DNA from: Phoronis australis
Taxonomy: Eukaryota; Phoronida; Phoronidae
Direction: 5' to 3'
Assembly (NCBI GenBank): GCA_002633005.1
Contig: NMRA01000181.1
Location: 566,959-630,958, forward strand
Length of the DNA stretch: 64,000 nt
The position numbers were made by a program, and so were the translations under genes. Below the pieces are notes generated by a model. It made no database searches, had not been told where the DNA came from, and saw only the letters and a program-made list of their open reading frames with translations. Below are positions 14,901 through 24,276 of this stretch, piece after piece (position 1 is the first letter of the stretch; the number at the start of each line of letters is the position of its first letter).

Positions 14901-15040
14901 ATAATAAAGAAGAAATACTCTGATTTTTTACAGACAATCCCAAAAGATGTTCATTTGAAATAAGAGATAATTAGCTAATTGTTGCCATTAGAACTTACGT
15001 CATGTTGTTGTGCAGTAGGATCGCTGTTATCACCGTTCAT
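66..15040 (-). CDS. TOP1: DNA topoisomerase I (type IB), 12 exons, 3' end off window
   Basis: Nuclear enzyme that relaxes supercoils by nicking one strand through a 3'-phosphotyrosine intermediate. Exons in coding order: 14999-15040, 14676-14703, 8285-8820, 7409-7573, 6518-6639, 6012-6127, 4750-4871, 3268-3390, 2475-2662, 1954-2098, 1343-1486, 66-320. They join in frame into 662 residues without a stop, all with GT-AG introns. The first ~295 residues are a charged Ser/Lys/His/Asp-rich tail. The conserved core follows ([58 protein letters not shown]). Active-site Arg is residue 581 (ALRAGNEKE) and Lys is 625 (FLGKDSIRY); their 44-residue spacing equals human Arg488/Lys532. About 195 C-terminal residues, with the expected second Arg, His and catalytic Tyr, lie beyond position 1. 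The tail is about 90 residues longer than in the human protein. Identity is certain; the N-terminal exon joins are good predictions. Confidence 0.97.
1343..1486 (-). CDS. TOP1: TOP1 exon 11
   Basis: 48 codons, residues 530-577, starting [12 protein letters not shown] and ending AVAMYFIDK. The acceptor is GCAG and the donor is GTATGT after the Lys codon. The [10 protein letters not shown] and [12 protein letters not shown] stretches match the core subdomain leading into the active-site helix. Phase 0 on both sides. Confidence 0.96.
1954..2098 (-). CDS. TOP1: TOP1 exon 10
   Basis: 145 bp. It completes the split Lys codon from exon 9 and gives residues 482-529 ([14 protein letters not shown] through MLNASSRLK). 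The [16 protein letters not shown] stretch is conserved core sequence that contacts DNA in the family. Acceptor CCAG, donor GTTAGT. Confidence 0.96.
2475..2662 (-). CDS. TOP1: TOP1 exon 9
   Basis: 188 bp, residues 419-480 plus two bases of Lys481. It contains [17 protein letters not shown], the invariant PPGLFRGRG motif, HPKMG and [10 protein letters not shown]. The upstream acceptor is CATAG and the donor is GTATGT, splitting a Lys codon (AA|G). Confidence 0.96.
3268..3390 (-). CDS. TOP1: TOP1 exon 8
   Basis: 41 codons, residues 378-418, from [18 protein letters not shown] to MSKEEKK. The acceptor is TTTAG before a GTG codon and the donor is GTACAT. It matches the family segment of mostly charged helix after FFKDWRK. 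Phase 0 at both ends. Confidence 0.95.
4379..4480. repeat. Interspersed repeat copy, CACCTGAGGGG type
   Basis: The CACCTGAGGGGGAAAGGTGC unit here, followed by a TGCCT-CTGA-AGG-G tract, recurs in slightly changed form at 13521-13600. The unit is itself a small hairpin (CACCT paired with AGGTG). C-rich and G-rich runs follow. Family unknown. Confidence 0.45.
4750..4871 (-). CDS. TOP1: TOP1 exon 7
   Basis: 122 bp. It completes a Gly codon split after the first base in exon 6, then encodes residues 338-377: [24 protein letters not shown] and [10 protein letters not shown]. The acceptor is TTCAG and the donor is GTAAGG. Confidence 0.96.
5097..5135. repeat. Short interspersed repeat (ACAAGAG-AACGCAGAGC)
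   Basis: About 38 bases (ACAAGAGCAACGCAGAGC, then TTGA and a CCCAC end) recur with few changes at 9503-9541. Both copies are in TOP1 introns. They may be the conserved end of a larger degenerate element. Confidence 0.4.
5873..5965. repeat. (CA)n / (CGCA)n microsatellite
   Basis: Alternating purine-pyrimidine tract of CA units with interspersed CG steps, about 93 bp, inside a TOP1 intron. Long open frames across it (Thr-His-Ala repeats) are low-complexity artefacts. Such CA/CG tracts can adopt Z-DNA. Confidence 0.9.
6012..6127 (-). CDS. TOP1: TOP1 exon 6: start of the conserved core
   Basis: 116 bp, residues 299-336 plus split codons at both ends. It encodes [19 protein letters not shown], then [14 protein letters not shown]. 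This is the boundary between the disordered tail and the folded core; the tandem Trp pair is created by joining with exon 5. Acceptor CTAG, donor GTATGT. Confidence 0.96.
6518..6639 (-). CDS. TOP1: TOP1 exon 5: lysine-rich linker
   Basis: 122 bp, residues 258-297 plus two bases of a Trp codon. The translation is very basic ([34 protein letters not shown]), then VHEVWKW. The acceptor is AAAAG before GTC and the donor is GTGAGT. The basic clusters look like nuclear localisation signals, as in other TOP1 tails. Confidence 0.92.
6640..8284 (-). other. TOP1 introns around exon 4
   Basis: Introns 6640-7408 and 7574-8284, both GT-AG on the minus strand and AT-rich. 6690-6760 begins AGGACCCT and vaguely resembles the 390-bp repeat at 11461. 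No coding or RNA feature seen. Confidence 0.6.
7409..7573 (-). CDS. TOP1: TOP1 exon 4: acidic/basic N-terminal tail
   Basis: 55 codons, residues 203-257. It runs from [12 protein letters not shown] through [19 protein letters not shown] to [10 protein letters not shown]. The DYKP-KK and KRKHEDED stretches resemble the human tail around DADYKPKKIK. Acceptor GCAG, donor GTAACA. Candidate bipartite nuclear localisation signal. Confidence 0.93.
8285..8820 (-). CDS. TOP1: TOP1 exon 3: Ser/His/Lys-Asp repeat tail
   Basis: 536 bp. It completes an Asp codon from the 28-bp exon 2 and encodes residues 25-202. It begins [18 protein letters not shown], then has repeated SSKHKDGSS-type units, then [15 protein letters not shown], and ends [15 protein letters not shown]. 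The unstructured charged tail is typical of TOP1 and targets it to the nucleus. The donor is GTAATT after the Asn codon and the acceptor is TTGTAG. Base composition shows a coding minisatellite. Confidence 0.92.
9793..9868. repeat. Two-copy direct repeat, 43-bp period
   Basis: ATTACATGAAGAYATACCTA followed by CGGCTATATACA occurs at 9793 and again at 9836, in tandem, with one substitution in the first 30 bases. It is a recent local duplication in the TOP1 intron. Confidence 0.8.
11461..11855 (+). mobile_element. About 390-bp interspersed repeat, copy 1
   Basis: Shares a collinear series of blocks with 62424-62815: CCCTAGAAAAATGTTCAAA, GGC-AACTTTG, ATGAAACTTTCAG, TTTTTGAGATTTCAT, GTGCCTTT, AATGACAGATTG and TTTCAGAAAA. 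The length and order are the same in both, so this is one dispersed element with no coding capacity. A third, short piece lies at 16305-16370. Confidence 0.8.
13518..13600. repeat. Second CACCTGAGGGG-type repeat copy
   Basis: TCACCTGAGGGGAAAGGTGC followed by CTGTGCCTTCTGAGAGGGAA parallels 4379-4430. Both copies are in TOP1 introns and have the same orientation. Confidence 0.45.
14676..14703 (-). CDS. TOP1: TOP1 exon 2: 28-bp micro-exon
   Basis: Predicted from a TTTTAG acceptor and GTACGT donor. It encodes VTTPEAGSG plus the first base of an Asp codon that exon 3 (starting AC) completes. It is needed to link the ATG exon (phase 0) with exon 3 (phase 1), and its phases fit both exactly. It lies 5.9 kb upstream of exon 3. 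Not similar to anything I recognise, so support is splice logic only. Confidence 0.72.
14999..15040 (-). CDS. TOP1: TOP1 exon 1: start codon
   Basis: The ATG is the reverse complement of 15038-15040, followed by [13 protein letters not shown] and a perfect GTAAGT donor. The short acidic start resembles the MSGDH-type start of vertebrate TOP1. The AAAA-ATG-A context is acceptable for initiation. No earlier in-frame ATG was found in the adjoining leader. Confidence 0.8.
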
Positions 15041-15130
15041 TTTTCGTGAAAATTTCGGTCTACAATGGCGCCAGGAATGCTGAAAAAGACAAAGTCCCTC
15101 AGCTCAGCCTTTGCACATGCGCACAAATAG
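15041..15130 (-). promoter_or_regulatory. Probable TOP1 5' leader and core promoter
   Basis: The stretch just upstream of the TOP1 ATG carries an ATGGCG-containing, YY1-like site (15064-15072) and GCACATGCGCA (15113-15123), a one-off match to the NRF1-type palindrome. Such sites mark broad housekeeping promoters in animals. No TATA box is visible. Transcription start is inferred only. Confidence 0.4.
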
Positions 15131-15393
15131 AAGTGCCCGGATGGGAGACCTCATCAGCTGTAAATTAAGAACACGTGGTATCGAGGTCAGACGGTGGTTG
15201 GCCGGTGGTCGGTTGACCTCGGCCGTCGCTTATGTGTATTCTGCCAAGCCGCGAAAGCGGGCCTGCTACTTATTATCAAAAGCAATGGAATCCGCCAAGG
15301 CCTATATAAGAATTACAAATTTTAAGACAATTAGGAGAAATGTGATATACCACGAGCAATTTGAGACAGGGGCCTTATACCTGGACTAGAAAT

Positions 15394-15900
15394 TGAACTC
15401 GAAATTATTTTTATTTTCCGCTTGTCTCAGTTCTAAACACTGAGTCAGGAAAGTAGGACTACCCTCGGTTCCGTGTTTATTCTGCCGTTCCCCGGCCGGT
15501 TTATCTCAGTAGATGAGTGTCTAGTCTTCATTCGAAGTTGATTGCCGATAGATTCGAGCTGCAGATTCCAGTTTAAATTCGAGTTTTCGAGAAAAACTTG
15601 AAATTTCGAGTTCAGACTGGAACGTAGCCAGGATGAGATATCCACCCCCGGGCATCAAGAAAGCATTACACTTGCTGAGCACAGAACGCTGACTTGCATG
15701 GGCGGCGCACCATAGGGGGCTGGGGGGGGGGCTATAGTCCCACTTTTTTCAGTGATGCGCCTTCCATGGTCTATGGGCGGTACACAACAGGGGGCCATAA
15801 CTCCGGCACTAACTTTTTCACTGCTTCGCAGACATTAATCACTAGTAGGCTAGAACAGACGGAAAATGTCAATAATAATTATTAATAATTTCGAGTTCGA
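15394..15900. mobile_element. 507-bp TIR element (MITE-like), copy 1, with nested insertion
   Basis: Bounded by inverted ends: TTGAACTCGAAATTAT at 15393-15408 and ATAATTTCGAGTTCGA at 15885-15900. Internal blocks TTCGAG, AACTTGAAATTTCGAGTTCA and GGCATCAAG recur in the same order in the 352-bp copy at 48030-48381. No transposase frame is present, so it is non-autonomous. The extra length is largely explained by a GC-rich element at 15697-15831 that copy 2 lacks. Confidence 0.75.
15697..15831 (+). mobile_element. GGGCGGCGCACCATAG element, dimer, nested
   Basis: A 72-bp unit starts CATGGGCGGCGCACCATAGG and ends GATGCGCCTTCCATG; a decayed second unit follows from 15771 (ATGGGCGGTACACAACAGGG). Relatives lie at 18844-18914, 24277-24395 and 31069-31090. 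The ends are imperfect inverted repeats around CATGGGC-GCGC and the centre is a G-run then CTATAG then C-run hairpin. Sits inside the 507-bp TIR element. Confidence 0.7.
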
Positions 15901-16027
15901 TTTGACACTGGGCCCTTATTTACCGCCGCATATTCAAATATATACAGGGGTACCATAGAATCACGATTGAGCGGCATACCGCGCCGGCACGAAGCACACG
16001 AATCATGCATAGGAGCGCACTGCATAC

Positions 16028-16179
16028 GAACCCAAAAATCACGCATACGAACACAAACCACGAGCATCCGAATGAGTGATACGCACCGTCGAACCACTAA
16101 ACGATAAAATGTCTGTGCGTGTGCATGATTTTCAGTGGTTCGTGAGCAGGATTGCTTCGTATGCGTGCTTTTTGGGTTC
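16028..16179. repeat. Large hairpin, 24-bp arms
   Basis: The left arm GAACCCAAAAATCACGCATA (continuing to 16051) pairs with 16156-16179, whose reverse complement differs by one base. Outside and inside the arms there are more related GTTCGTG/ATTCAT units (16130-16230), so the whole 15990-16230 block is a nest of inverted and direct repeats. No open frame of interest. Confidence 0.75.
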
Positions 16180-16304
16180 GTGAGCATGATTCATGGGTTC
16201 GTGCGTGTGATTCATAGGTTCGTCGATAGATCGCGCGTAAGAGGTGAGTCTATGATGGTACTCCTGAATTATCCGATAAACAAGTCAACTAATTAGGTTA
16301 TGTG

Positions 16305-16370
16305 GGAATGTTCAAATTTGGCTAGCTTCGTAACATCATGTCTCAGAAATGGCTTCTACAAAACTCAGTT
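16305..16370 (+). repeat. Partial copy of the 390-bp repeat
   Basis: AATGTTCAAATTTGGCTAGC followed by ACATCATGTCTCAGAAATGG matches the 5' part of the copies at 11461 and especially 62424, where CATCATACCTCAGAAATGGC occurs. The rest of the element is missing. Confidence 0.6.
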
Positions 16371-18843
16371 AGCAATGATTGCTCATCAATGTAGTAAATA
16401 TATAGACGCTGAGGTTGGCAAGTAGAGAAATATATCAAATAAACACATAAAAATCAGGAGCCCCAATTTTAAGTTCTATGAGTGACTATCAAAAATAGAA
16501 GTTTTATAATTTTCATGAAGAAAATCTAAAATTGCATAAACGAAAACGAATTACACAGTATGACACAGACAGCAGTGCCTAACCTTAAAATCACTGCTGC
16601 AGCTGAAGTTGACGATTATGTATATAGTGGTTGATCTAGGATGTCGCAAGTGAGAGGGAACTCAATTTAGAAGGGGAAACTGTGGCCCCCTCAAAATCCT
16701 CTTGTGGAAACTGTTACAACAGTACGAAAGAGTAGCATACTGAGTCGGTGTTCTTCAACCATCTGACACATGAGATCTATACTCAACAAACTGCAGCAAT
16801 TAGCATCATTTACTCGGTTTTGGATTTTCGTGGGACGAAATTCACTGCCAACCGCCTGCCGATGCAATCATTGGCATTTTGACGCGATTTTATTGCCGGT
16901 TCAGTCGTCGTACTTCGATTTTGGGGGTTAGTGACCTCGGGTTTTTGGGAGTCTGAAGTTAAGGTAGTGCTGATGCAGGTATTGGGGGTGTTGGGATTCC
17001 AGTTCAGAAAAAAGATTTCACTTACAAATTTTCAAAGGCAACTCTTATCGAAAAATCATATTAGTTCAGCTACAAATTTTAAACAACATTTTCGAACCAG
17101 CCATATACCTATGATGCAGTTTTAGGAATACATACGCTGAAGTTTAGTGTCAGAACTTATGTCTTACATATAGTAATAATATGTCATACCAGCACTCCTC
17201 ATTGTTAGCCAGTCCAAGTCCTGTGAATATGCTCTTTCCCAATCACTCAGATCTGGTTCCTAAATTGACTGAAAGATGTCGCACCAGTGGAGACAAATTA
17301 GCATGGGTGTTGGGCAATGACTAACTCAAATTTTGTGGTTTGTACTGAAACGATGCGGATGCAGTAGCGATTTTGGCACTTTACATGTTCATCATTTCAA
17401 TTTCCAGGACCGAGCCCCTGGGCCTGTAAATAAGCCTCTAGAGGTCGGGCCACGAGGGCACCTCCTTATTTATTAGGATTATTTAAAACTAGTGAGCCAG
17501 TGTTATTTTTTTGTGGTCGCTTAAGCATTTGTTTCGTCACTATTACGTGTAGAGTTAGCATCGTTTAATGTGTTTTAGCTGTTCACCTTCCTTCTCGTTT
17601 GCCATTCGTTGACGTAATGTGATCATCAAATCGCCTTAGAATTAATGTCAAACTATTAAACGTAAAACTGATGAAACTGTTAATTTTGTCTCCTTAGCTT
17701 ATTTTCTAGAATCAGTACAATGCTTTCGTTGTATCCAGATATTGAATGGCTAGACAATGTCTAGACTCGAGGTCTTTAAGTGAGGTTTGTGTAGTGTGAA
17801 GCAATGTTTTGTAGCAATACCAACCAGAACGAGGCCAAGAGCGGGAATTTCAACATTTCTCGAGAAACTCGTTGTGTCTCAATTTTACGTACATTGCAGA
17901 CATACATACTACGAAACACAAACGCTGAACAAAACCCAACACTGAATACCATTACCCGCAATAACTTCGTGAAAAAATGTTCTCACGGTTCAAAACTCAT
18001 TAACCCTTATTTTCGCTATTCCGTTTACTGGGGTCATTTCATTTTCAACTGAGGCCATACCAGAATTTGGGACAAGTGGGGAGCACTTAACATACAGTAT
18101 GTGTTTCGCCTAACCTTAATGCATGATCAACAGCGTAAGTCTTGATTTTTGATACCATTAATTTTTGACATTTGCGTTGTCTTTTTCCTAAATGTCGAAT
18201 TCACGCAACTGTTTAGGAGAGTTGGGGATTTGCTCGAAAAAATAGAAATTTCCGACAAGTCCCCCAGGCTAAAACTTAGGAGTTTCCAGGAGTCTTTTTG
18301 GGATATAAAATTGATGATTCCAATGCTATTACAAGAGTGCAATTTAGATTCGAACTGATCAGGTCCAAAAAACCGAACTTGCCCCATTATGACGGAGCAC
18401 ATCTGGTCAACCTCCGAATTATCTTCGGGCCACAGATATCTTTTAATGCAATAATTGACTACTAGTTTCAGACTCTAACGTGTCATGACTGGACTTTCCA
18501 GCATCATTCAGAGTCAATGACAAGTGCTTGGTCGCGCCGGGGCGCGTGCACTCGAGTAGCGAGTGTGTACTCCCGTGAACTTTGGACTGAATGTATTAGA
18601 AACACAAACAAGTACACTTTGACCACGAGCAATTGTATATATCACTATAGTTGTAGCTGTAGTCTTTGAAACACCAAAAAATAACAATGAAAATTGGAAA
18701 GTGTGTATCAAATCATGGGCTCACGTGCCTGTACTTAAAATCTCGAACTAGCCCGTACCACGGTTGAATGAAACATCATCACGTGATGTAGGGTTCAAGA
18801 ATATAAATGGATATTGTATTATTTTGAGGCTCTGCCTAAATAC

Positions 18844-18914
18844 ACGGGCGGCGCACCATAGGGGGCTAGGGGGGCTATAGTCCCCCATGTATTTCAGTGC
18901 AGCGCTGCCCATGG
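18844..18914 (+). mobile_element. GGGCGGCGCACCATAG element, single copy
   Basis: 71 bp: GGGCGGCGCACCATAGGGGG, then a CTAGGGGGGCTATAGTCCCC hairpin core, a TTTCAGTGCAGC stretch and a GCGCTGCCCATG end. Ends are imperfectly inverted. It is the cleanest monomer of this family in the window. Confidence 0.7.
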
Positions 18915-19849
18915 AATAAATACGTTTTATTTCTCGTTTTTAGCCAAATACACATGAGGGCTATTAGCCTACATGTTGTATAGCAAAATAGCTAGGCTGG
19001 TGAATCATCTAGGGCACTAGTGGTTGAATAATTTCTAGACTTTATTATGTCTGCTCTATAAGGAGGCTGAGTTTTTAAAATATGAATTTTCATGATTCGT
19101 ACAAACTATGAATAAAAGTCTTTTGTTTAAAAAATTGGAACTTCAAATCATTTTATTTAGCTTGCTTGCGGTACTTGTAACAATGAAACCATTTCATGGG
19201 CTTTAAATAGGAAAATTGATAAGTTTTGCGGTGTTCTTGACAATCTAAACATTTCCCAGTCTTATAGTAACCACAAAAACTGTTTACTACAATGCTTGTT
19301 CGTTGCATTTCTGTACTGTAATGAGTTTCTGAACGACTGTGACCATAATGAATTGAAATCAAAAAGGAATTGGTCTCCCTGTGGAAATGCTTGCGCAGTC
19401 CTTGTTTTGTTTTCAAAACCACCAAAATGCAAAAACATAAAGTTTTACATGTAACTGAGCACGTTTTTGCAATAATTATATTAATTATCTTTCCTTGTTG
19501 TTTGATTAACTTTCATATCGATTTTTCTTTGATTTCACAACGCAATAACAGACACTATAGTATCATTTAATATAAGCAAATCTCTGTTCTAGATAACTTA
19601 TCCGAGATGCTGTACGTCATATTCTGAGCAGCATCGTGTATTGGTAGCCTCTCTATATTACAATATTACAATATTACATATTTCTCAGCAAAAGTATACA
19701 CACTCACTTCTAAAATTCCATAGTAAACATACAACACTTGCTGTCAGGCGTTGTTACGTACGTAATATCGATTATCTTTTACACTATTTAGTCTCACACA
19801 CGCACGGGCCCCAACATCATTAAAAACTGCTTTCCACCGTCAGGAGTAT

Positions 19850-19960
19850 TAAAGAGACATTATCGTTTTCATGGTAGAAAACGCATTTTTTGGATACTTG
19901 TTGGATGGGATGCTCTTCTTGAACTTATTAAATATGACCAGAGCTACATGTATATGAAAC
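19850..19960 (+). repeat. Interspersed repeat, TTGTTGGATGGGA type, copy 1
   Basis: AAAGAGACATTAT, then TTTTTTGGATACTTGTTGGA and TGGGAT, parallel 22374-22500 (AAAGGGACATTGT, TTTTTTTGGATTGTTGTTGG, ATGGGAC). The order and spacing are kept. Family unknown. Confidence 0.5.
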
Positions 19961-20334
19961 AACAAAATGTCATTGTGTTTTTTTTTGAGACTTTATCTCA
20001 AATCGCCAATTCTTAACGTTGCCTGCCAGACATTCTCTGAAATAACGACCGTTGTCCTCATAATTTTTAAATACGCTCAAAATACTCTGCTATTGAACGC
20101 GTGGGATTCGTATCAGGAGGTAGTGGGATCGAGAATGCATCTGAAAATAGGTAAAGCGCGTACAGCTGGGACGGCAGTGCATGATAGTCGCAAATTCCAC
20201 CGAGGAAGACAGGCACCACAATTAATGACACAGTTGGCCCTGAGGAAGGAACTTATCCAGAAAGGTGTCCAGAATGCCCGAATGCCTCTGCTGTAGATCT
20301 GTAACACTGACGTAGCTGAGGTTAACCCGCTATC

Positions 20335-20491
20335 AGTGCTGTAGCGGTAAAATTAGAGGTAAGTAGGCGCCCAAAGCCCACCGTATCGCCTTGAGCACTG
20401 CGGAACGTAACTTATGGTGCGTAGGCGCAAAGTTCAAATCCCAAATGGTGGTTGGCTGTGCCTACGTGCGCCTACGCCCCACTACAGCACT
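20335..20491. mobile_element. 157-bp inverted-repeat element with GTAGGCGC arms
   Basis: Perfect 10-bp terminal inverted repeats AGTGCTGTAG (20335-20344) and CTACAGCACT (20482-20491), with further inverted GTAGGCGC blocks inside. Contains AGTTCAAATCCC near 20434, resembling a pol III B box, so a tRNA-related SINE is a possible alternative to a MITE. No coding capacity. Confidence 0.6.
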
Positions 20492-21829
20492 ACTTATTAC
20501 ATGATTCAGGATCAGCAGCGGCGAAATTACAGGAACTAGTCTCGAAGTCTGTCTTGAAATAGTCCTTCAGAATTGTTTTACGGTGTAATGTGCTGTTGAC
20601 AGTGTTGACAATAATTGAGAACTTAGTTTGGAAGTTAAAATATCCCCAGTATTAAATTATACATAATGGTTTCAAACTGGTATACGTTTTGGTCAGAAAT
20701 CATGTCCCTATTGAGAAGCCTTATTTCTCCGTTAAGTATTGCCCGTTCTTCTCAGTGGCATTGCCACCCCATTGAGTCAAGGGACAGAGTTGATTTTCAG
20801 CAGATGGCCATGATGCCGGAAAAGTACGATATTCCGGTACAACGAATTTTCAAGCAAAATAAACCCCAATGCATTGTAGTGTTAACGTGTCTACTAAAGC
20901 AGAACGGTAGGCTCAAATCCTCAGCGGTCGTTGTCATAATGATAAAATCATCGCTAACACAACTTTCTGAAGAGCCACTTTATTCCCTAAAAGTAGGCTC
21001 CTTGGGTTTTTGGACACATTTGTTCGTGTCAGGCCTACCGAACTGTAGCCTTCAGCGTACCAAAAGATTCCCAAATAGTTTTCATTATCAGTGATTAAGA
21101 GAGAAATGGCAGTCTTTCAATCGCTTTCAGCACCGTATAAAGAAGAGACAGGCGGTATCTTATCGTTCGTATATGAAGCTTCTTCTCACATATGTTGTGT
21201 CGTATTACAAAATAAATCAACAAACAATAAACCTGACTTTTTTCAGATCTCAGTCCTAAGCAACATTCATTTTTTTCAATACGGAACGAGGAAAAAAAAC
21301 GAGATTTCAAATCCCTCACCATATACATTTGGGAGGCAAAAGCCCTGTTTCATTTCGACGTATGCATATTTTCCATCAGGGAGAGGTGGGTTACAACGAT
21401 CGAGATGATTATTTTCACATAGTTGTTTTAGTCAATTAAGTATACACGCGCCTCGCGAAAGTAATATCTTCTTGTGTATCAGCATAGAACTGTAGACCTG
21501 GCCAGAGTTCTATGGTACCAGGAAGATACTGCCGTCGCCTGACAGGAAAAAAACACGTCCTGCCTAAAACAACATGGTGAGAAAGGGTCACGCTGCGATT
21601 CACAATACGATCTATTCACACGGACTGCCACTGTTTGTAATTGTTAATTCATACATGCCTAGAATTGGATGTCAGGGCTAAATTTCGTGCTGCGTACTGT
21701 AAATTGCAAGATATTAGCTGACAATTGAGGTGATCAATCTTCGTTTATGAAACAGAAACAGCAAATTAAATCCCACAACTCAACACCCCAACCTAGCCAC
21801 CAATCACTTTAAAGACTGGGATAGGCAAG

Positions 21830-22065
21830 TTAGCTCCCGAGCATATTCGCGAAACACTCGCTTTTCATTTGTGTGCTTTTGTGAGGTCTTGCGAGATCTT
21901 GCCTTTAGTTTTTCCCAAGAAATTAGGTCTACGGAACGCTCTTCCGTAGACGCAAGAATCTCGCGAAGGGAGATAATGTGATCACGTGCTTCGTATTTCG
22001 TTATATTTCGCGAATCCTTGCGCGATCTTTCGTTTTCGCGAGGTACTTCGCGCACTTACAGAAGG
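21830..22065. repeat. Head-to-head pair of CGCGAGA-rich repeats
   Basis: A perfect 10-bp hairpin (GTCTACGGAA at 21927-21936, loop CGCTC, TTCCGTAGAC at 21942-21951) marks the junction. On both sides sequence rich in TTCGCGA, CTCGCGA and CTTGCGAGATC runs outward. The TTCCGTAGAC start is the shared end of copies at 29067, 39503, 41190 and 45843. Confidence 0.6.
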
Positions 22066-22373
22066 CAAGGTGTATCCGGTCTTTTCATTAGCACTTGGAT
22101 TTTTTAATTTTTAACCGGTTATCCCGGCTAAGTAACTGTTGCATATCCATCGATTTCTATCTTGAGACAGTCAGTTGGGAAAATACGCGTAGGACGAAAT
22201 ATGTCGCCAACACCGCTATACAACAACGCGCCCTAAAAAATGTGCTCGCACTTCAAAATAACAAATTTAATGACAATTTGTTATGGACTTAGGAACAACA
22301 TTACTCGTTTCATTTCCTGAAGATGTAATCAAAAAGAAATTACACTTTAAAAACTAGACAAATCGATTGTTTA

Positions 22374-22500
22374 TTAAAGGGACATTGTGACCGACAAATA
22401 GAATTTTTTTGGATTGTTGTTGGATGGGACAGACTTCTAATTTCCCGAGCTCATAAATCACTTCTAAACTGAACAATAGACAAGATATGAACAACTGTAT
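22374..22500 (+). repeat. Interspersed repeat, TTGTTGGATGGGA type, copy 2
   Basis: Second copy of the unit described at 19850-19960, same orientation, 2.4 kb away. Confidence 0.5.
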
Positions 22501-24276
22501 AACGTTAGGTGGCCCAAATCCGAACCTTCTGACAGAAGAAAAAACTTGTTTAACGCCGCTTTAACTCAGGAAGATTATTGGCGTTTGCATTTCAATGGCG
22601 ATTTTGAGTTTGCTGTAACATGACGCACGATAAATCTACTTTCTCCAAAGCTGAATCGTTCTTTTGCCATTCCTGTGCATACAGAGCACATGGCGGCTCA
22701 CGCGTCTTCTTTCTCAGCAAGGCATAACCACACGGAATGCTCTGGCCCAGAGTTTCGTTCATGATATTCTTCCGCTGTCGGAGGAATTAGCATAATTTGT
22801 CTTGCTGACATGATCGAAACGAACGTAAACATGAAATAGAGGACGAAAACATGTTTGTTCACTTGCGAATGCAATCGTTTAGTTTCACTAATAAGGCAAC
22901 TTTAAACTTTAACTACCTTGAGGCGAACCACAGGAACGTGTCACTGGTCTGAGAAAGAGTGTGTATTAACCTATTGCGCAATTTCAAAGAACTAGATAGC
23001 TCTACGTAAGTTACCTCAGGTTACTGGGGCCCCGGAGCTCTGATGGTTTGGTGCCTCACAACCCATTAATGCTGCATTGACTATAAAACTGCAGCAGAAT
23101 ACATTCAAGAGTATATTTGAAACAACTGCGGCACAAGTAAGTGTGTCTGTTTGTATTGATCGCACGGAGCATGAATGTAGGGCTTGGCGACTCAATGTGC
23201 TGGCGTAATTTCTGAATGGGATCAAAGTCTTGGTGTCACCGGACAACGCCGCTACGTGCAACAGTTCGTTTGCTTCTCCACCCCCCCNCGCATCGCGGTG
23301 ACCTAATCTCTTGCCGTAGTGCGCCTGCAGAAGGACTGCCGCCATATTGGCTGCGCTTGTGAGACTTCGCAACAGTAACTATGGTAGGTGTGGTCTAACT
23401 ACGTTCGCCAGATCTCAGTATCCATTTGACAGGTGATTCACATAATTACTCAACACTGCCCTCGACAGGCCACATTACTAACTCTGCTGCCGTATGGCAT
23501 GGAAGCCGAAATTCTTCAACATTTAGTTGCGCTGCCTATCAAAGGCTTCGCAGTCTTCTACTCGACGGACACGACATAAAGGTCGGGAAGAAATCGCCAG
23601 ATCGTGCAAGTTAAACAGTATTTCCAAATTCCTGAGAAAAACAAACAGGTAGCCTTGAAAGCCTTCACTGTGCCGACTGAGGAACTCATGCTGAGGGCTT
23701 CCCGCCGTGAGACATAATTCGATGACTACAGAGTAATGAGTTCGGTAGTCTGGCTTAAGCAAGCTTGGTGCACAGCATGAGACATCAGGCAACCTCCCTG
23801 CTTTTTACATCACTTTATGCATTGAAAGTTCATTGTTTAAACTCTTGAGAAATTTAATTGAGTGATCATTTTCTGTGAGATATGCTGGAAATAAAGTGTT
23901 GCAAAGATTATCTTTACACAAAGATTCATAACACTATAAAGTTATAGCCATCCAGAGGCGGCGAAAGACAACTTGGTCACCCGGAGGTAATGCTTGTGTA
24001 ACTTGATTGTATTTACTCTGCACGTGAATAGCATAATTATTGTCTTTTACACCTTACAGCAGCAGTTTGTCTCTGTTGTTATATTCATGTGAACAAGAAA
24101 GCCCGACACTCGTTATAAAACCGCAAGTTTATTATCAAAACTACAAACATTATTAATGCAGCGGACAATATCGTGGCTAGCAGAAGTCAGGAGTTCAAAT
24201 TCACTGAACCATGCTATGACCAACAATTAACAGTTGCAAGTCTACTAATAATTTTATACACACGAATTTGCGTTAC

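Noticed and set aside
16600-16710. Possible decayed CAGGGGCGGATC-type repeat (GATCTAGGATGTCGCAAG)
   Set aside because: Similarity is limited to one end and too weak to call.
20666-21094. 142-codon plus-strand frame in the intergenic region
   Set aside because: No recognisable motif, no splice-linked exons, and composition like the surrounding non-coding DNA. Kept only as a note; transcript data could revive it.
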